This document shows positions 1 to 5,556 of a DNA stretch of 7,429 nucleotides, piece by piece; position 1 is the stretch's first letter, and each line of letters begins with the position of its first letter. Both the position numbers and the translations under genes were made by a program. The stretch comes from Candidatus Cloacimonadota bacterium (GTDB lineage: Bacteria > Cloacimonadota > Cloacimonadia > JGIOTU-2 > B8-G9), in the NCBI GenBank assembly GCA_003647765.1, contig QMNM01000062.1, positions 1 to 7,429 of the forward strand, written 5' to 3'. The notes beneath the pieces were generated by a model, which was not told the DNA's origin, searched no databases, and was given only the letters and a program-made list of their open reading frames with translations.

Positions 1-50
1 AAGTCTTCTATTGACTTGAAATTTCTTATTTTCAGCGTTTTAAGCCGCAT
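1..50 (-). CDS. N-terminus of an AAA-family (RecF/OLD/SMC-like) ATPase, partial
   Basis: This is the start of a gene that runs off the left edge; only 16 codons plus 2 nt are visible. Reading leftward from the ATG at 50-48 gives MRLKTLKIRNFKSIED. The pattern 'L..L.I.NFKSIED' is the typical opening strand of AAA15/AAA21, RecF and OLD-type ATPases, where it comes just before the Walker A loop, here outside the window. The start is backed by GAGGTGAT at 64-57, which matches the anti-Shine-Dalgarno sequence and lies 6 nt before the ATG. A TATAAT-like -10 lies further upstream at 101-96. The gene has the same direction as dnaK and occupies the place where dnaJ often sits. The exact role (overcoming-lysogenization nuclease, toxin partner, recombination protein) cannot be told from so short a piece. 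The family call is from recognition of the motif. Confidence 0.7.
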   Translation of the reverse strand, partial: MRLKTLKIRNFKSIED

Positions 51-56
51 ATTCTC

Positions 57-64
57 ATCACCTC
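57..64 (-). promoter_or_regulatory. Ribosome binding site of the left-edge ATPase gene
   Basis: The minus strand reads GAGGTGAT, an eight-base match to the complement of the 16S rRNA 3' end, 6 nt before the ATG at 50. It decides the reading frame here: an ATG at 58-56 within the same site opens only seven more codons, while the ATG at 50 leads into an open frame to the window edge. Confidence 0.7.
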
Positions 65-95
65 AAGGCGGTATCCAAATGAATGTCGTATAACT

Positions 96-101
96 ATTAT
101 A
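96..101 (-). promoter_or_regulatory. Possible -10 box for the left-edge ATPase gene
   Basis: The minus strand has a perfect TATAAT at 101-96, about 45 nt upstream of the ATPase start codon. I found no good -35 at normal spacing, so this may be a weak, activated or false promoter. It overlaps the left arm of the inverted repeat at 96-165, an arrangement that would suit an operator. Confidence 0.3.
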
Positions 102-165
102 TATCCGAACAAGCCCTTACATATTACCAAATCTGGCAATAGGATAGGACAAGTTCGGATATAAT
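96..165. repeat. Inverted repeat with 11-bp perfect arms between dnaK and the ATPase gene
   Basis: TATATCCGAAC at 100-110 is the exact reverse complement of GTTCGGATATA at 153-163, with 42 bp between. Allowing a 2-nt slip the arms extend to ATTAT on the left (from 96) and ATAAT on the right (to 165). There is no T-run after the arm on either strand, so it is not a standard intrinsic terminator. It could be a paired operator, a transcript-end hairpin for dnaK mRNA, or a very short miniature mobile element. Confidence 0.6.
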
Positions 166-168
166 TTG

Positions 169-196
169 TAACTCCTAACTCGTAATTCCTAACTCC
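169..196. repeat. Heptamer tandem repeat (TAACTCC)x4
   Basis: Four 7-bp units lie end to end: TAACTCC (169-175), TAACTCG (176-182), TAATTCC (183-189) and TAACTCC (190-196). A degenerate fifth unit runs into the dnaK stop region. The array starts 7 bp beyond the dnaK stop codon in the direction of transcription. Seven is not a multiple of three, and the open frame across it (32-214, minus) has typical translated-repeat composition, so I do not treat it as coding. Confidence 0.8.
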
Positions 197-203
197 TAAT
201 TTT

Positions 204-2153
204 TTATTTATCATCTACAACTTCAAAATCAGCATCTACGGCTTCTCCACCTTCTTTGGGCTTTTTAGGTTCTTCAGGTTGTTCTTGTCTAGGTTGAGGA
301 CCTCCTGTTTGCTGCGATGTCTGTTGTGCCTGCTGTTGTTTTACAGCTTCCTGATATACTGCCTCACCTAATTTTTGAGCTCTCTGTTCTAATTCCTTTC
401 TCGCTCTTTTTAGTTCGTCAATGTTATCACTTTCCAACTTCTTTTTGGCATCCTTTATCGCTTGTTCAATATCCTGTTTATCTTTAATTGGTATCTTGTC
501 GCCATAATCTTTAAGGGACTTCTCTGTTGTAAAGATGAACGCATCCAGTTCATTTCTTGCAGATACTTTTTCTTTGACTTTTTTATCTTCCTCAGCATGC
601 ATTTCTGCATCTTTTACCATTTTTTGAATCTCATCATCGCTAAGCGCTCCAGCTTTATCAATCTTGATTTGCTGTTTTTTACCAGTTCCTTTATCAACAG
701 CAGATACATTTAATATACCATTGGCATCAATATCAAAAGCAACCTCTATTTGCGGAATGCCTCGTGGTGCAGGTGGAATGCCTACTAAGTCAAAACGACC
801 AAGTGTTCTATTATCCCTTGCCATCTCTCGTTCACCTTGTAATACATTGATAGTAACAGCTGTTTGATTATCTGCGGCTGTAGAGAAAATCTGAGATTTT
901 CTTGTAGGAATAGTAGTATTGCGGTCAATTAGTCGTGTCATAACTCCGCCCAGGGTTTCAATTCCTAATGACAGAGGAGTTACATCCAATAATAATACAT
1001 CATGCACATCTTCATCACCAGAAAGGATTCCACCTTGTATAGCAGCACCCACTGCTACAACTTCATCCGGGTTCACACTTTTATTTGGTTCTTTCTTAAA
1101 GAAATTGACCACAGCTTCCTGAACCGCTGGTATTCTTGTGCTTCCACCTACTAAAATTACTTCATTTATATCATCAACAGAAATATTAGCATCTGCAATA
1201 GCTTTTCTACACGGCTCTAATGTCATATTGATGAAATCATCAATCATCCTATTGAATTGTGAACGAGTGAGTGTAAGGCTGAGATGCTTTGGACCTGTCT
1301 GATCTGCTGTAATATATGGAAGGTTTATATTAGTAGATTGTGTGCCAGAGAGTTCAATTTTAGCTTTTTCAGCAGCTTCTTTTAATCTCTGCATAGCCAT
1401 ATTATCTTTTGTCAAATCTATACCTTGCTCTTTTTTGAATTCTTTAACCATCCAGTCAATTATTTTCTTATCAATATCATCCCCACCAAGATGCGTATTG
1501 CCATTGGTAGATTTGACTTCTACAACACCTTCTCCGATTTCTAAAATGGATATATCAAATGTGCCGCCGCCAAAATCATATACAGCGACCGTCTCATCTT
1601 TCTTTTTATTCAGACCATAAGCAAGAGCTGCGGCTGTTGGCTCATTGATAATTCTACGAACTTTTAATCCAGCAATTTTTCCAGCATCTTTTGTTGCCTG
1701 CCTTTGAGCATCATTAAAATATGCTGGGACAGTAACAATTGCTTCCTCTATTGTTGTGCCTAAATACTCTTCTGCTGTTTTTTTCATCTTCTGCAGAATC
1801 ATTGCTGATATTTCCTGTGGTGTGAACTCTTTATTTATATTAGGCACATAAACAAGCACTTCTCCCTTTTTCCCACTTCTAATTTCGTATCCAACAATTT
1901 TTTCCTCTTCTTTTACTTCGTAGTGTTGTCTGCCCATAAATCTTTTTATAGAATACACAGTATTAGCAGGGTTTGTAACTGCTTGATGCCTTGCCAATTG
2001 TCCAACCAATCTCTCTCCATTCTTGGCAAATCCTACCACAGAAGGCGTTGTTCTACCACCTTCTGAATTAGGAATCACAACTGGTTTACCACCTTCAAGA
2101 ACAGAGACACAAGAATTGGTTGTGCCTAGATCTATGCCAATTATTTTAGCCAT
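204..2153 (-). CDS. dnaK: Molecular chaperone DnaK (Hsp70)
   Basis: This is a full-length Hsp70 of 649 residues that binds exposed hydrophobic stretches of client proteins in the cytoplasm and cycles them by ATP hydrolysis with DnaJ and GrpE. The ATPase domain shows phosphate-1 [10 protein letters not shown] (5-14), [15 protein letters not shown] (144-158), [11 protein letters not shown] (170-180), phosphate-2 YDFGGGTFD (192-200, with F where most have L) and adenosine motif VILVGGSTR (332-340). The linker and start of the substrate domain are [16 protein letters not shown] (385-400). The lid is followed by a Gln/Pro-rich tail (606-636) and the acidic end [12 protein letters not shown]. The segment around 73-115 is the longer form found in Gram-negative-type DnaK, not the shortened Firmicute form. 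The start at 2153 has a perfect AGGAGG at 2167-2162, 8 nt upstream. It is the last gene of the hrcA operon; no dnaJ follows in the window. Confidence 0.98.
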   Translation of the reverse strand: MAKIIGIDLGTTNSCVSVLEGGKPVVIPNSEGGRTTPSVVGFAKNGERLVGQLARHQAVTNPANTVYSIKRFMGRQHYEVKEEEKIVGYEIRSGKKGEVLVYVPNINKEFTPQEISAMILQKMKKTAEEYLGTTIEEAIVTVPAYFNDAQRQATKDAGKIAGLKVRRIINEPTAAALAYGLNKKKDETVAVYDFGGGTFDISILEIGEGVVEVKSTNGNTHLGGDDIDKKIIDWMVKEFKKEQGIDLTKDNMAMQRLKEAAEKAKIELSGTQSTNINLPYITADQTGPKHLSLTLTRSQFNRMIDDFINMTLEPCRKAIADANISVDDINEVILVGGSTRIPAVQEAVVNFFKKEPNKSVNPDEVVAVGAAIQGGILSGDEDVHDVLLLDVTPLSLGIETLGGVMTRLIDRNTTIPTRKSQIFSTAADNQTAVTINVLQGEREMARDNRTLGRFDLVGIPPAPRGIPQIEVAFDIDANGILNVSAVDKGTGKKQQIKIDKAGALSDDEIQKMVKDAEMHAEEDKKVKEKVSARNELDAFIFTTEKSLKDYGDKIPIKDKQDIEQAIKDAKKKLESDNIDELKRARKELEQRAQKLGEAVYQEAVKQQQAQQTSQQTGGPQPRQEQPEEPKKPKEGGEAVDADFEVVDDK

Positions 2154-2161
2154 TTTTTATT

Positions 2162-2167
2162 CCTCCT
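2162..2167 (-). promoter_or_regulatory. Ribosome binding site of dnaK
   Basis: Perfect AGGAGG on the minus strand with an 8-nt spacer to the dnaK ATG. Such a strong site fits the need for high DnaK output relative to the upstream genes of the operon. Confidence 0.85.
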
Positions 2168-2179
2168 ATTTTTTATTTT

Positions 2180-2324
2180 GCCACGGAGACACAGAATCGC
2201 AGAGAATGATTTAAAATTACTATTCAATATTTCCATAATGCTTATTTTCCAAAGAATAAAGCATATTTGGTCATATTACTCTGTGTTCTTAAATATTACT
2301 CTGTGTTCTCCGTGTCTCTGTGGC
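2180..2324. repeat. Inverted pair of 'CACAGAGACAC'-type interspersed repeats between grpE and dnaK
   Basis: The left arm on the plus strand (2180-2204) begins GCCACGGAGACACAGA. The right arm, read on the minus strand from 2324, begins GCCACAGAGACACGGAGA. The arms agree over about 25 bp with a few substitutions and one gap, and enclose an AT-rich core. The whole is about 145 bp and fills the gap between dnaK and the conserved part of grpE. The form resembles a miniature inverted-repeat element or two independent insertions of one repeat. I recognise this motif as one that recurs between genes in environmental genomes, which is memory and not shown here. Confidence 0.65.
2273..2309. repeat. 17-bp direct repeat, period 20
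   Basis: ATATTACTCTGTGTTCT occurs perfectly at 2273-2289 and again at 2293-2309, separated by three bases. The second copy contains the grpE stop codon (2298-2296) and belongs to the right arm of the inverted repeat element, so the first copy looks like a short tandem duplication of the element's inner end. Confidence 0.85.
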
Positions 2325-2934
2325 TACTTTTTCCTTTAGACACGGCAACTTTTGCGTGTCTGATAACTTTATTATTAAGTATGTATCCAGTTTGGATTTT
2401 GTCTGCAACGATATTTTCTTCATATTTATCACTTTCAATATTAGCTACAGCTTCGTGATAGCGAGGGTCAAATTCTTTTCCCACTGTCTCAATTTCTGTA
2501 AGTCCTCTTTTCTTTAATAAATTCATTAATTGTTCATATATCATTTCTATTCCTTTATAGAAAGCAGGATAGTCCTTATGGTCTTTTCCTGATTCCAATG
2601 CACGCTCAAAATTATCCAGCACATCAGCAATCTCTAATATCAGTTGCTCATTAGCATTCATAATCCATTCTGCTTTCTCTTTTAGAGTCCTTTTTCTAAA
2701 ATTTTCCCATTCTGCTCTCGTTCTTAACCATCTATCCTTATAAAGATCTATCTCATTAGTAAGTAATTTTATTTGCTCATTTGGACTTATCTCCTTTTCT
2801 GCTTCTGTTAATTCCTCTTCAGCTATCTGATTAGATAACTTTTTCCTTTTCTGTTTCTTGGTTTCTACTTGAACGTTTTCATCAATGTGTTCAATATTTC
2901 TTTTTACTTTTTCACTTTTCTTCTTTTTTGGCAT
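2296..2934 (-). CDS. grpE: Nucleotide exchange factor GrpE
   Basis: A 212-residue GrpE, the dimeric cytoplasmic cofactor that releases ADP from DnaK. The N-terminus is very basic and then acidic and charged (1-55). The long helix follows, with EIDLYKDRWLRTRAEWENFRKR at about 61-82, then the four-helix region with IADVLDNFERAL (102-113). The beta wing has FDPRYHEAV (155-163) and QTGYILNNKVIRHAKVAVSKG (181-201). The start is taken at 2934, not at the upstream ATG at 2970, because AGGAGG at 2949-2944 sits 9 nt before it and the earlier ATG would overlap hrcA. The gap to hrcA is then 25 nt. The last residues, SSHRDTENTE and the stop, are encoded by an interspersed repeat and are not part of the usual family; GrpE proteins commonly end shortly after the VAVSKG strand. 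Confidence 0.96.
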   Translation of the reverse strand: MPKKKKSEKVKRNIEHIDENVQVETKKQKRKKLSNQIAEEELTEAEKEISPNEQIKLLTNEIDLYKDRWLRTRAEWENFRKRTLKEKAEWIMNANEQLILEIADVLDNFERALESGKDHKDYPAFYKGIEMIYEQLMNLLKKRGLTEIETVGKEFDPRYHEAVANIESDKYEENIVADKIQTGYILNNKVIRHAKVAVSKGKSSHRDTENTE

Positions 2935-2943
2935 TTTATTAAT

Positions 2944-2949
2944 CCTCCT
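2944..2949 (-). promoter_or_regulatory. Ribosome binding site deciding the grpE start
   Basis: Perfect AGGAGG on the minus strand, 9 nt before ATG 2934. It lies inside the longer open frame that begins at 2970 and therefore argues that the first twelve codons of that frame are not translated. Confidence 0.85.
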
Positions 2950-2959
2950 TTTTCCTTTT

Positions 2960-4036
2960 CTATATATCACTGGAAAATCTGACCGATGGTATAACTACAC
3001 CCTTATTTGTCATATCAGTAATCATTTTAGAAGCAAAACACACCATTGGTATATTATCCATATAATTCATTCTCTTTGGACCGAGAATTCCAATAAAACC
3101 TGGTATATTTAAAATGCTATATTTAGCAAAAACAAAGCTTAAATTACTAAATCCCTTATGACCAATTTCATCTCCTACTATGACTGAGTAATCATCATCA
3201 AAATGAGAATGGAATATCTTTATAATGCTATCCTTGTCCTGTAAAATTCTTAAAAAATTAAGGATTTCATCTTTTGATGAAAACTCTGGCTGTTCTAAGA
3301 ATTTAATATTACTATCATAATATATCTTATAGTCAGTTACTTTGCTAAGTGCTTTATACAGAACACCTAATAATTTATATAATAAAGTATTATCAATATT
3401 TTTGCTTTTGACATTACTATACTCAAATTGAGATAGATAATAATGTTCAATCTGATAAATTTGCTTTCCTGTAAAATTCTTATGTAGATAACGAATAATT
3501 GCTTGTAGTTGTGCATCTGTAACTTGATATTTACAATCTATTATTACTGTCTTATCTAGTCCTGACTCCAAGCTAACAACAAATAGCAGCTTATTCTCAG
3601 CAATTTTGAATATATTGATGTTTTTGATTATTCCGTATGATAGTTCTGGCTCTGCAATAATGCTCACTTGTCCAGAAATATTTGTCAAAAATCGCATCAA
3701 GGATTTCAACATTTTATCAATACTTTGATAATTTTGAGCTAGAACTCTCTGCATCCAACGAATCTTTTCTTCCGGAATATTATCTTCATAGTTAATTAAC
3801 TCTGTAATATAAAAGCGATAACCCTCTTCTGTTGGCACTCTTCCTGCTGATATATGCGGCTGAGTTATATACCCCATATTAGTCAAGTTAGCCATCTCAT
3901 TACGAACAGTTGCAGAACTGACTGACAGATTATAGTGTTCCTGTAATACTTTAGAACCGACTGGCTTTGCGGTTTTCAAGTATTCTAATATTATCGCTTT
4001 TAATATGGACTTCTGCCTTTTTGTAAGTGTTCTCAT
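2960..4036 (-). CDS. hrcA: Heat-inducible transcription repressor HrcA
   Basis: A 358-residue repressor that binds CIRCE and shuts off the chaperone operon when free chaperone is plentiful. The N-terminal winged helix is MRTLTKRQKSILKAI through SSATVRNEMANL (40-51). The HrcA signature is QPHISAGRVPTEEGYRFY at 59-76, with Ile where Thr is common after the His. The middle GAF-like dimerisation domain follows, and the C-terminus has GFIGILGPKRMNYM at about 313-326. I place the start at 4036 and not at the ATG at 4075: the latter lies inside the CIRCE operator with no spaced ribosome binding site, whereas AAGG at 4045-4042 precedes 4036 by 5 nt and the family normally begins at about this point. 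It is first in the operon, before grpE and dnaK, and is predicted to repress its own synthesis. Confidence 0.96.
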   Translation of the reverse strand: MRTLTKRQKSILKAIILEYLKTAKPVGSKVLQEHYNLSVSSATVRNEMANLTNMGYITQPHISAGRVPTEEGYRFYITELINYEDNIPEEKIRWMQRVLAQNYQSIDKMLKSLMRFLTNISGQVSIIAEPELSYGIIKNINIFKIAENKLLFVVSLESGLDKTVIIDCKYQVTDAQLQAIIRYLHKNFTGKQIYQIEHYYLSQFEYSNVKSKNIDNTLLYKLLGVLYKALSKVTDYKIYYDSNIKFLEQPEFSSKDEILNFLRILQDKDSIIKIFHSHFDDDYSVIVGDEIGHKGFSNLSFVFAKYSILNIPGFIGILGPKRMNYMDNIPMVCFASKMITDMTNKGVVIPSVRFSSDI

Positions 4037-4041
4037 GTTTG

Positions 4042-4045
4042 CCTT
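4042..4045 (-). promoter_or_regulatory. Weak ribosome binding site deciding the hrcA start
   Basis: AAGG on the minus strand, 5 nt before ATG 4036. It is far weaker than the AGGAGG of grpE and dnaK, which would keep repressor output low compared with the chaperones. Confidence 0.55.
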
Positions 4046-4064
4046 GCTTATAACATTTAATATT

Positions 4065-4091
4065 TTAGCACTCATTTCCCAAGAGTGCTAA
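4065..4091. promoter_or_regulatory. CIRCE operator (HrcA binding site)
   Basis: A perfect CIRCE: TTAGCACTC at 4065-4073, nine bases, then GAGTGCTAA at 4083-4091. Both 9-bp arms match the consensus without a mismatch. It lies 28 bp upstream of the chosen hrcA start and just downstream of the predicted promoter, so it would sit at or after the transcription start, as in other HrcA-controlled operons. Because it is palindromic and lies between divergent genes, it could also affect the plus-strand pair, although no plus-strand promoter overlaps it. Confidence 0.97.
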
Positions 4092-4100
4092 ATCAATTAA

Positions 4101-4128
4101 AATTTAATATTATTTATTGTAATGTCAA
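4101..4128 (-). promoter_or_regulatory. Predicted housekeeping promoter of the hrcA operon
   Basis: The minus strand has a perfect TTGACA -35 at 4128-4123. At 16 bp spacing is TAAATT (4106-4101), or TTAAAT at 15 bp, each a 4-of-6 match to TATAAT. Either choice puts transcription start near 4094-4092, at the edge of CIRCE, which is what is expected for repression. The -35 is convincing; the exact -10 in this AT-rich tract is not certain. Confidence 0.6.
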
Positions 4129-4146
4129 AATTTTTTTTTTGACATT
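4121..4146. repeat. 26-bp perfect palindrome carrying a TTGACA in each arm
   Basis: AATGTCAAAA (4121-4130) and TTTTGACATT (4137-4146) are exact reverse complements around six T residues. Each arm holds a TTGACA hexamer, one facing hrcA and one facing the plus-strand genes. On the plus strand no good -10 stands 16-18 bp after its TTGACA (4139-4144). The site could be a pair of divergent -35 boxes, an operator for an unknown regulator, or a poly-T tract that folds back. Confidence 0.75.
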
Positions 4147-4228
4147 CTTTTATTATTGCCTGCGATGTAACTTATTTCTAACTTTACGAGAATTTGGAAC
4201 TTTCCCAAAGCTGGCTTGGAACAATAAA

Positions 4229-4483
4229 ATGAAAATATATAAATCAAAAAGTAATAACGAGGAAAAAGAACTAAAATTGGAATTGGATTATTTACTCTCT
4301 CTCACAACCCAGGAGAGATTTCAGATGATGTTTGAAAAATCCAGAATTATCAATGAGATGTTAATAAGAAATGGACATAAAAAATCTATTGAAAAAATTA
4401 AAAGGAAAGTAGCAATAGAGACACAGAGTAATTCTAATTTTTTAATTATAATTGTTCATTGCAAAAAGGGGATTTTCAGATGA
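4229..4483 (+). CDS. Small charged protein of unknown function, coupled to the metal-binding lipoprotein
   Basis: An 84-residue open frame, which I do not assign to a named family. Residues 1-60 are highly charged and predicted helical, with the core LDYLLSLTTQERFQMMFE at about 19-36 and RNGHKKSIEKIKR at 47-59. That shape ('L..LS...ERF..MFE....NGHKK...IIKR') reminds me of short conserved hypothetical proteins of AT-rich uncultured bacteria, sometimes beside nucleotidyltransferase genes; this is memory only. The frame is open upstream to a GTG at 4085 inside CIRCE, but that extension is hydrophobic and unlikely, so I start at 4229; the GGAA before it is a weak ribosome binding site. Its stop overlaps the next start as ATGA (4480-4483). 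Residues 61-67 are encoded by a repeat-like stretch, and the tail after it (FLIIIVHCKKGIFR) may be read-through of formerly noncoding DNA. Confidence 0.5.
   Translation: MKIYKSKSNNEEKELKLELDYLLSLTTQERFQMMFEKSRIINEMLIRNGHKKSIEKIKRKVAIETQSNSNFLIIIVHCKKGIFR
4418..4432 (+). repeat. Partial copy of the 'GAGACACAGAGTAAT' repeat inside the small gene
   Basis: GAGACACAGAGTAAT matches the two outer parts of the repeat copy at the grpE end (GAGACAC...CAGAGTAAT) with the middle missing. It lies in the C-terminal part of the small plus-strand gene and is translated in a different frame from the grpE copy. Confidence 0.5.
4466..4472 (+). promoter_or_regulatory. Ribosome binding site deciding the lipoprotein start
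   Basis: AAGGGGA lies 7 nt before ATG 4480. It is inside the open frame that could start at 4459, so it selects 4480 as the true start. It also lies within the last codons of the upstream small gene, consistent with translational coupling. Confidence 0.7.
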
Positions 4484-5442
4484 AAAGTTTAAGTTCGTAT
4501 AAGGTTTCAAAAATAATCACTCTGGTTTTCCAAAAACGACCCAGATTCTCACCACTCCACAAAATAAAATATCTAAATTATTCTATAATACCTATAATAA
4601 TGCTCCTAATATTCGGATGTTCAAAAGAGCAAAATGCAAAAAATATGCGGTTAAATATATTTGTAAGTATATTACCGCAGAAGTATTTTGTGGAGAAAAT
4701 TACAAAAGATAAAGCTAATATATCTGTTATGGTCTTGCCGGGCGCGAGTCCAGCCACTTATGAACCAAGACCAAATCAGATGAAATCATTAAGCAATGCT
4801 GATTTGTATGTGCGCATCGGAGTCCCTTTTGAGAATGTATGGATGGAAAAAATCAGTAATGCTAATGAGAAAATGAAAATCATTAAATCTTATGAAGGCA
4901 TAAAACGAATTATCAGTGATAAGCAATCATTTACACAACTAAAAGATAATGGAAAATGTATAGATCCACATATATGGCTTTCACCAAATCTTGTTAAAAT
5001 TCAGGTAGAAAATATTTATAATGCCATTGTAGAAATAGATAGCAAAAATAAAGAATTCTATACCAAAAATAATAAGCAATTCCTTACAGAGATAAATGAA
5101 CTTGATAAAAATATAAGAGATATTCTCAAAAATGTTAAGAAAAGGAAATTCATAGTGTTCCATCCTTCGTGGAGTTATTTTGCCAATGATTATGGATTAG
5201 AGCAAATCCCAATTGAAATTGAAGGAAAAGAACCAAGTGCAATTGAAATGAAAAAGTTAATTGAGCTAGCTAAAAAAGAGAGCATAAAAGTTATTTTTGT
5301 TCAGCCACAATTTAATAAGAAGAGTGCAGAAACAATCGCTAAACAGATAGATGGAAAAGTGGTTGAAATTGACCCACTCGCAGAGAACTGGATAGAAAAT
5401 TTATTGAAAGTTGCTAATACTTTTTCAAAAGAACTAAAATGA
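4480..5442 (+). CDS. Metal ABC transporter substrate-binding lipoprotein (ZnuA/TroA family)
   Basis: A 320-residue periplasmic or surface lipoprotein of the cluster A-I zinc/manganese-binding family, which delivers the ion to a membrane permease. A hydrophobic segment (34-46) ends in the lipobox IFGC, with lipid-acceptor Cys47. The stretch before the core is unusually long (about 33 residues, many basic). Family landmarks are VSILPQKYFVEKI (62-74), PGASPATYEPRPNQM (87-101), RIGVPFE (112-118), DPHIWLSP (162-169), HPSWSYFANDYGL (228-240), EGKEPSA (248-254) and EIDPLAENW (296-304). Expected metal ligands His164, His228 and Asp298 are present. The first ligand, His in the usual 'PHTYEP', is Ala92. 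There is no His-rich loop. It is coupled to the small upstream gene; no permease or ATPase gene follows. Metal choice (Zn or Mn) cannot be assigned, so I give no symbol. Confidence 0.9.
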   Translation: MKSLSSYKVSKIITLVFQKRPRFSPLHKIKYLNYSIIPIIMLLIFGCSKEQNAKNMRLNIFVSILPQKYFVEKITKDKANISVMVLPGASPATYEPRPNQMKSLSNADLYVRIGVPFENVWMEKISNANEKMKIIKSYEGIKRIISDKQSFTQLKDNGKCIDPHIWLSPNLVKIQVENIYNAIVEIDSKNKEFYTKNNKQFLTEINELDKNIRDILKNVKKRKFIVFHPSWSYFANDYGLEQIPIEIEGKEPSAIEMKKLIELAKKESIKVIFVQPQFNKKSAETIAKQIDGKVVEIDPLAENWIENLLKVANTFSKELK

Positions 5443-5556
5443 TTTCACAGGTAGGTTGCGACTGTGTAATCCTACTTCGTTAAAATGTCCTAAGACAAGA
5501 CACAGACGCTTGATCATACAGGAAAAGTAGGACTAATATAAAAAAATAAATCACTC
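5443..5556. other. Convergent intergenic region with short nested inverted repeats
   Basis: This 114-bp gap separates the 3' ends of the lipoprotein and aspartate kinase genes. It holds CACAG (5446-5450) with CTGTG (5462-5466), interleaved with GTAGG (5451-5455) and CCTAC (5471-5475), plus TCCTACTT (5470-5477) with AAGTAGGA (5525-5532). None is followed by a clear T-run, so no standard terminator is evident on either strand although both genes must end here. No coding potential is seen. Confidence 0.45.

Noticed and set aside
100-163. Intrinsic terminator for dnaK
   Set aside because: The arms pair, but the loop is 42 nt and no T-run follows on the minus strand.
169-203. CRISPR array
   Set aside because: The repeat is only 7 bp with no spacers, and there are no cas genes in the window.
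32-214. 60-codon minus-strand frame reading [14 protein letters not shown]
   Set aside because: It overlaps the dnaK end and the heptamer repeat; its repetitive composition is the translated repeat, and it overlaps the better supported ATPase start in another frame.
1342-1620. Plus-strand open frames opposite dnaK (also 462-713, 664-867, 919-1122 and 2023-2214)
   Set aside because: They are antisense shadows of the conserved dnaK coding sequence with no ribosome binding sites or recognisable domains.
2935-2970. Longer grpE start at ATG 2970
   Set aside because: It would overlap hrcA and contain the AGGAGG that clearly serves the ATG at 2934.
4037-4075. Longer hrcA start at ATG 4075
   Set aside because: This ATG lies inside the CIRCE arm-spacer region, has no spaced ribosome binding site, and the extra 13 residues are not typical of HrcA.
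4085-4228. GTG-started N-terminal extension of the small plus-strand gene
   Set aside because: It starts within CIRCE, crosses the palindrome and poly-T tract, and has no ribosome binding site; the predicted residues are hydrophobic filler unlike the rest.
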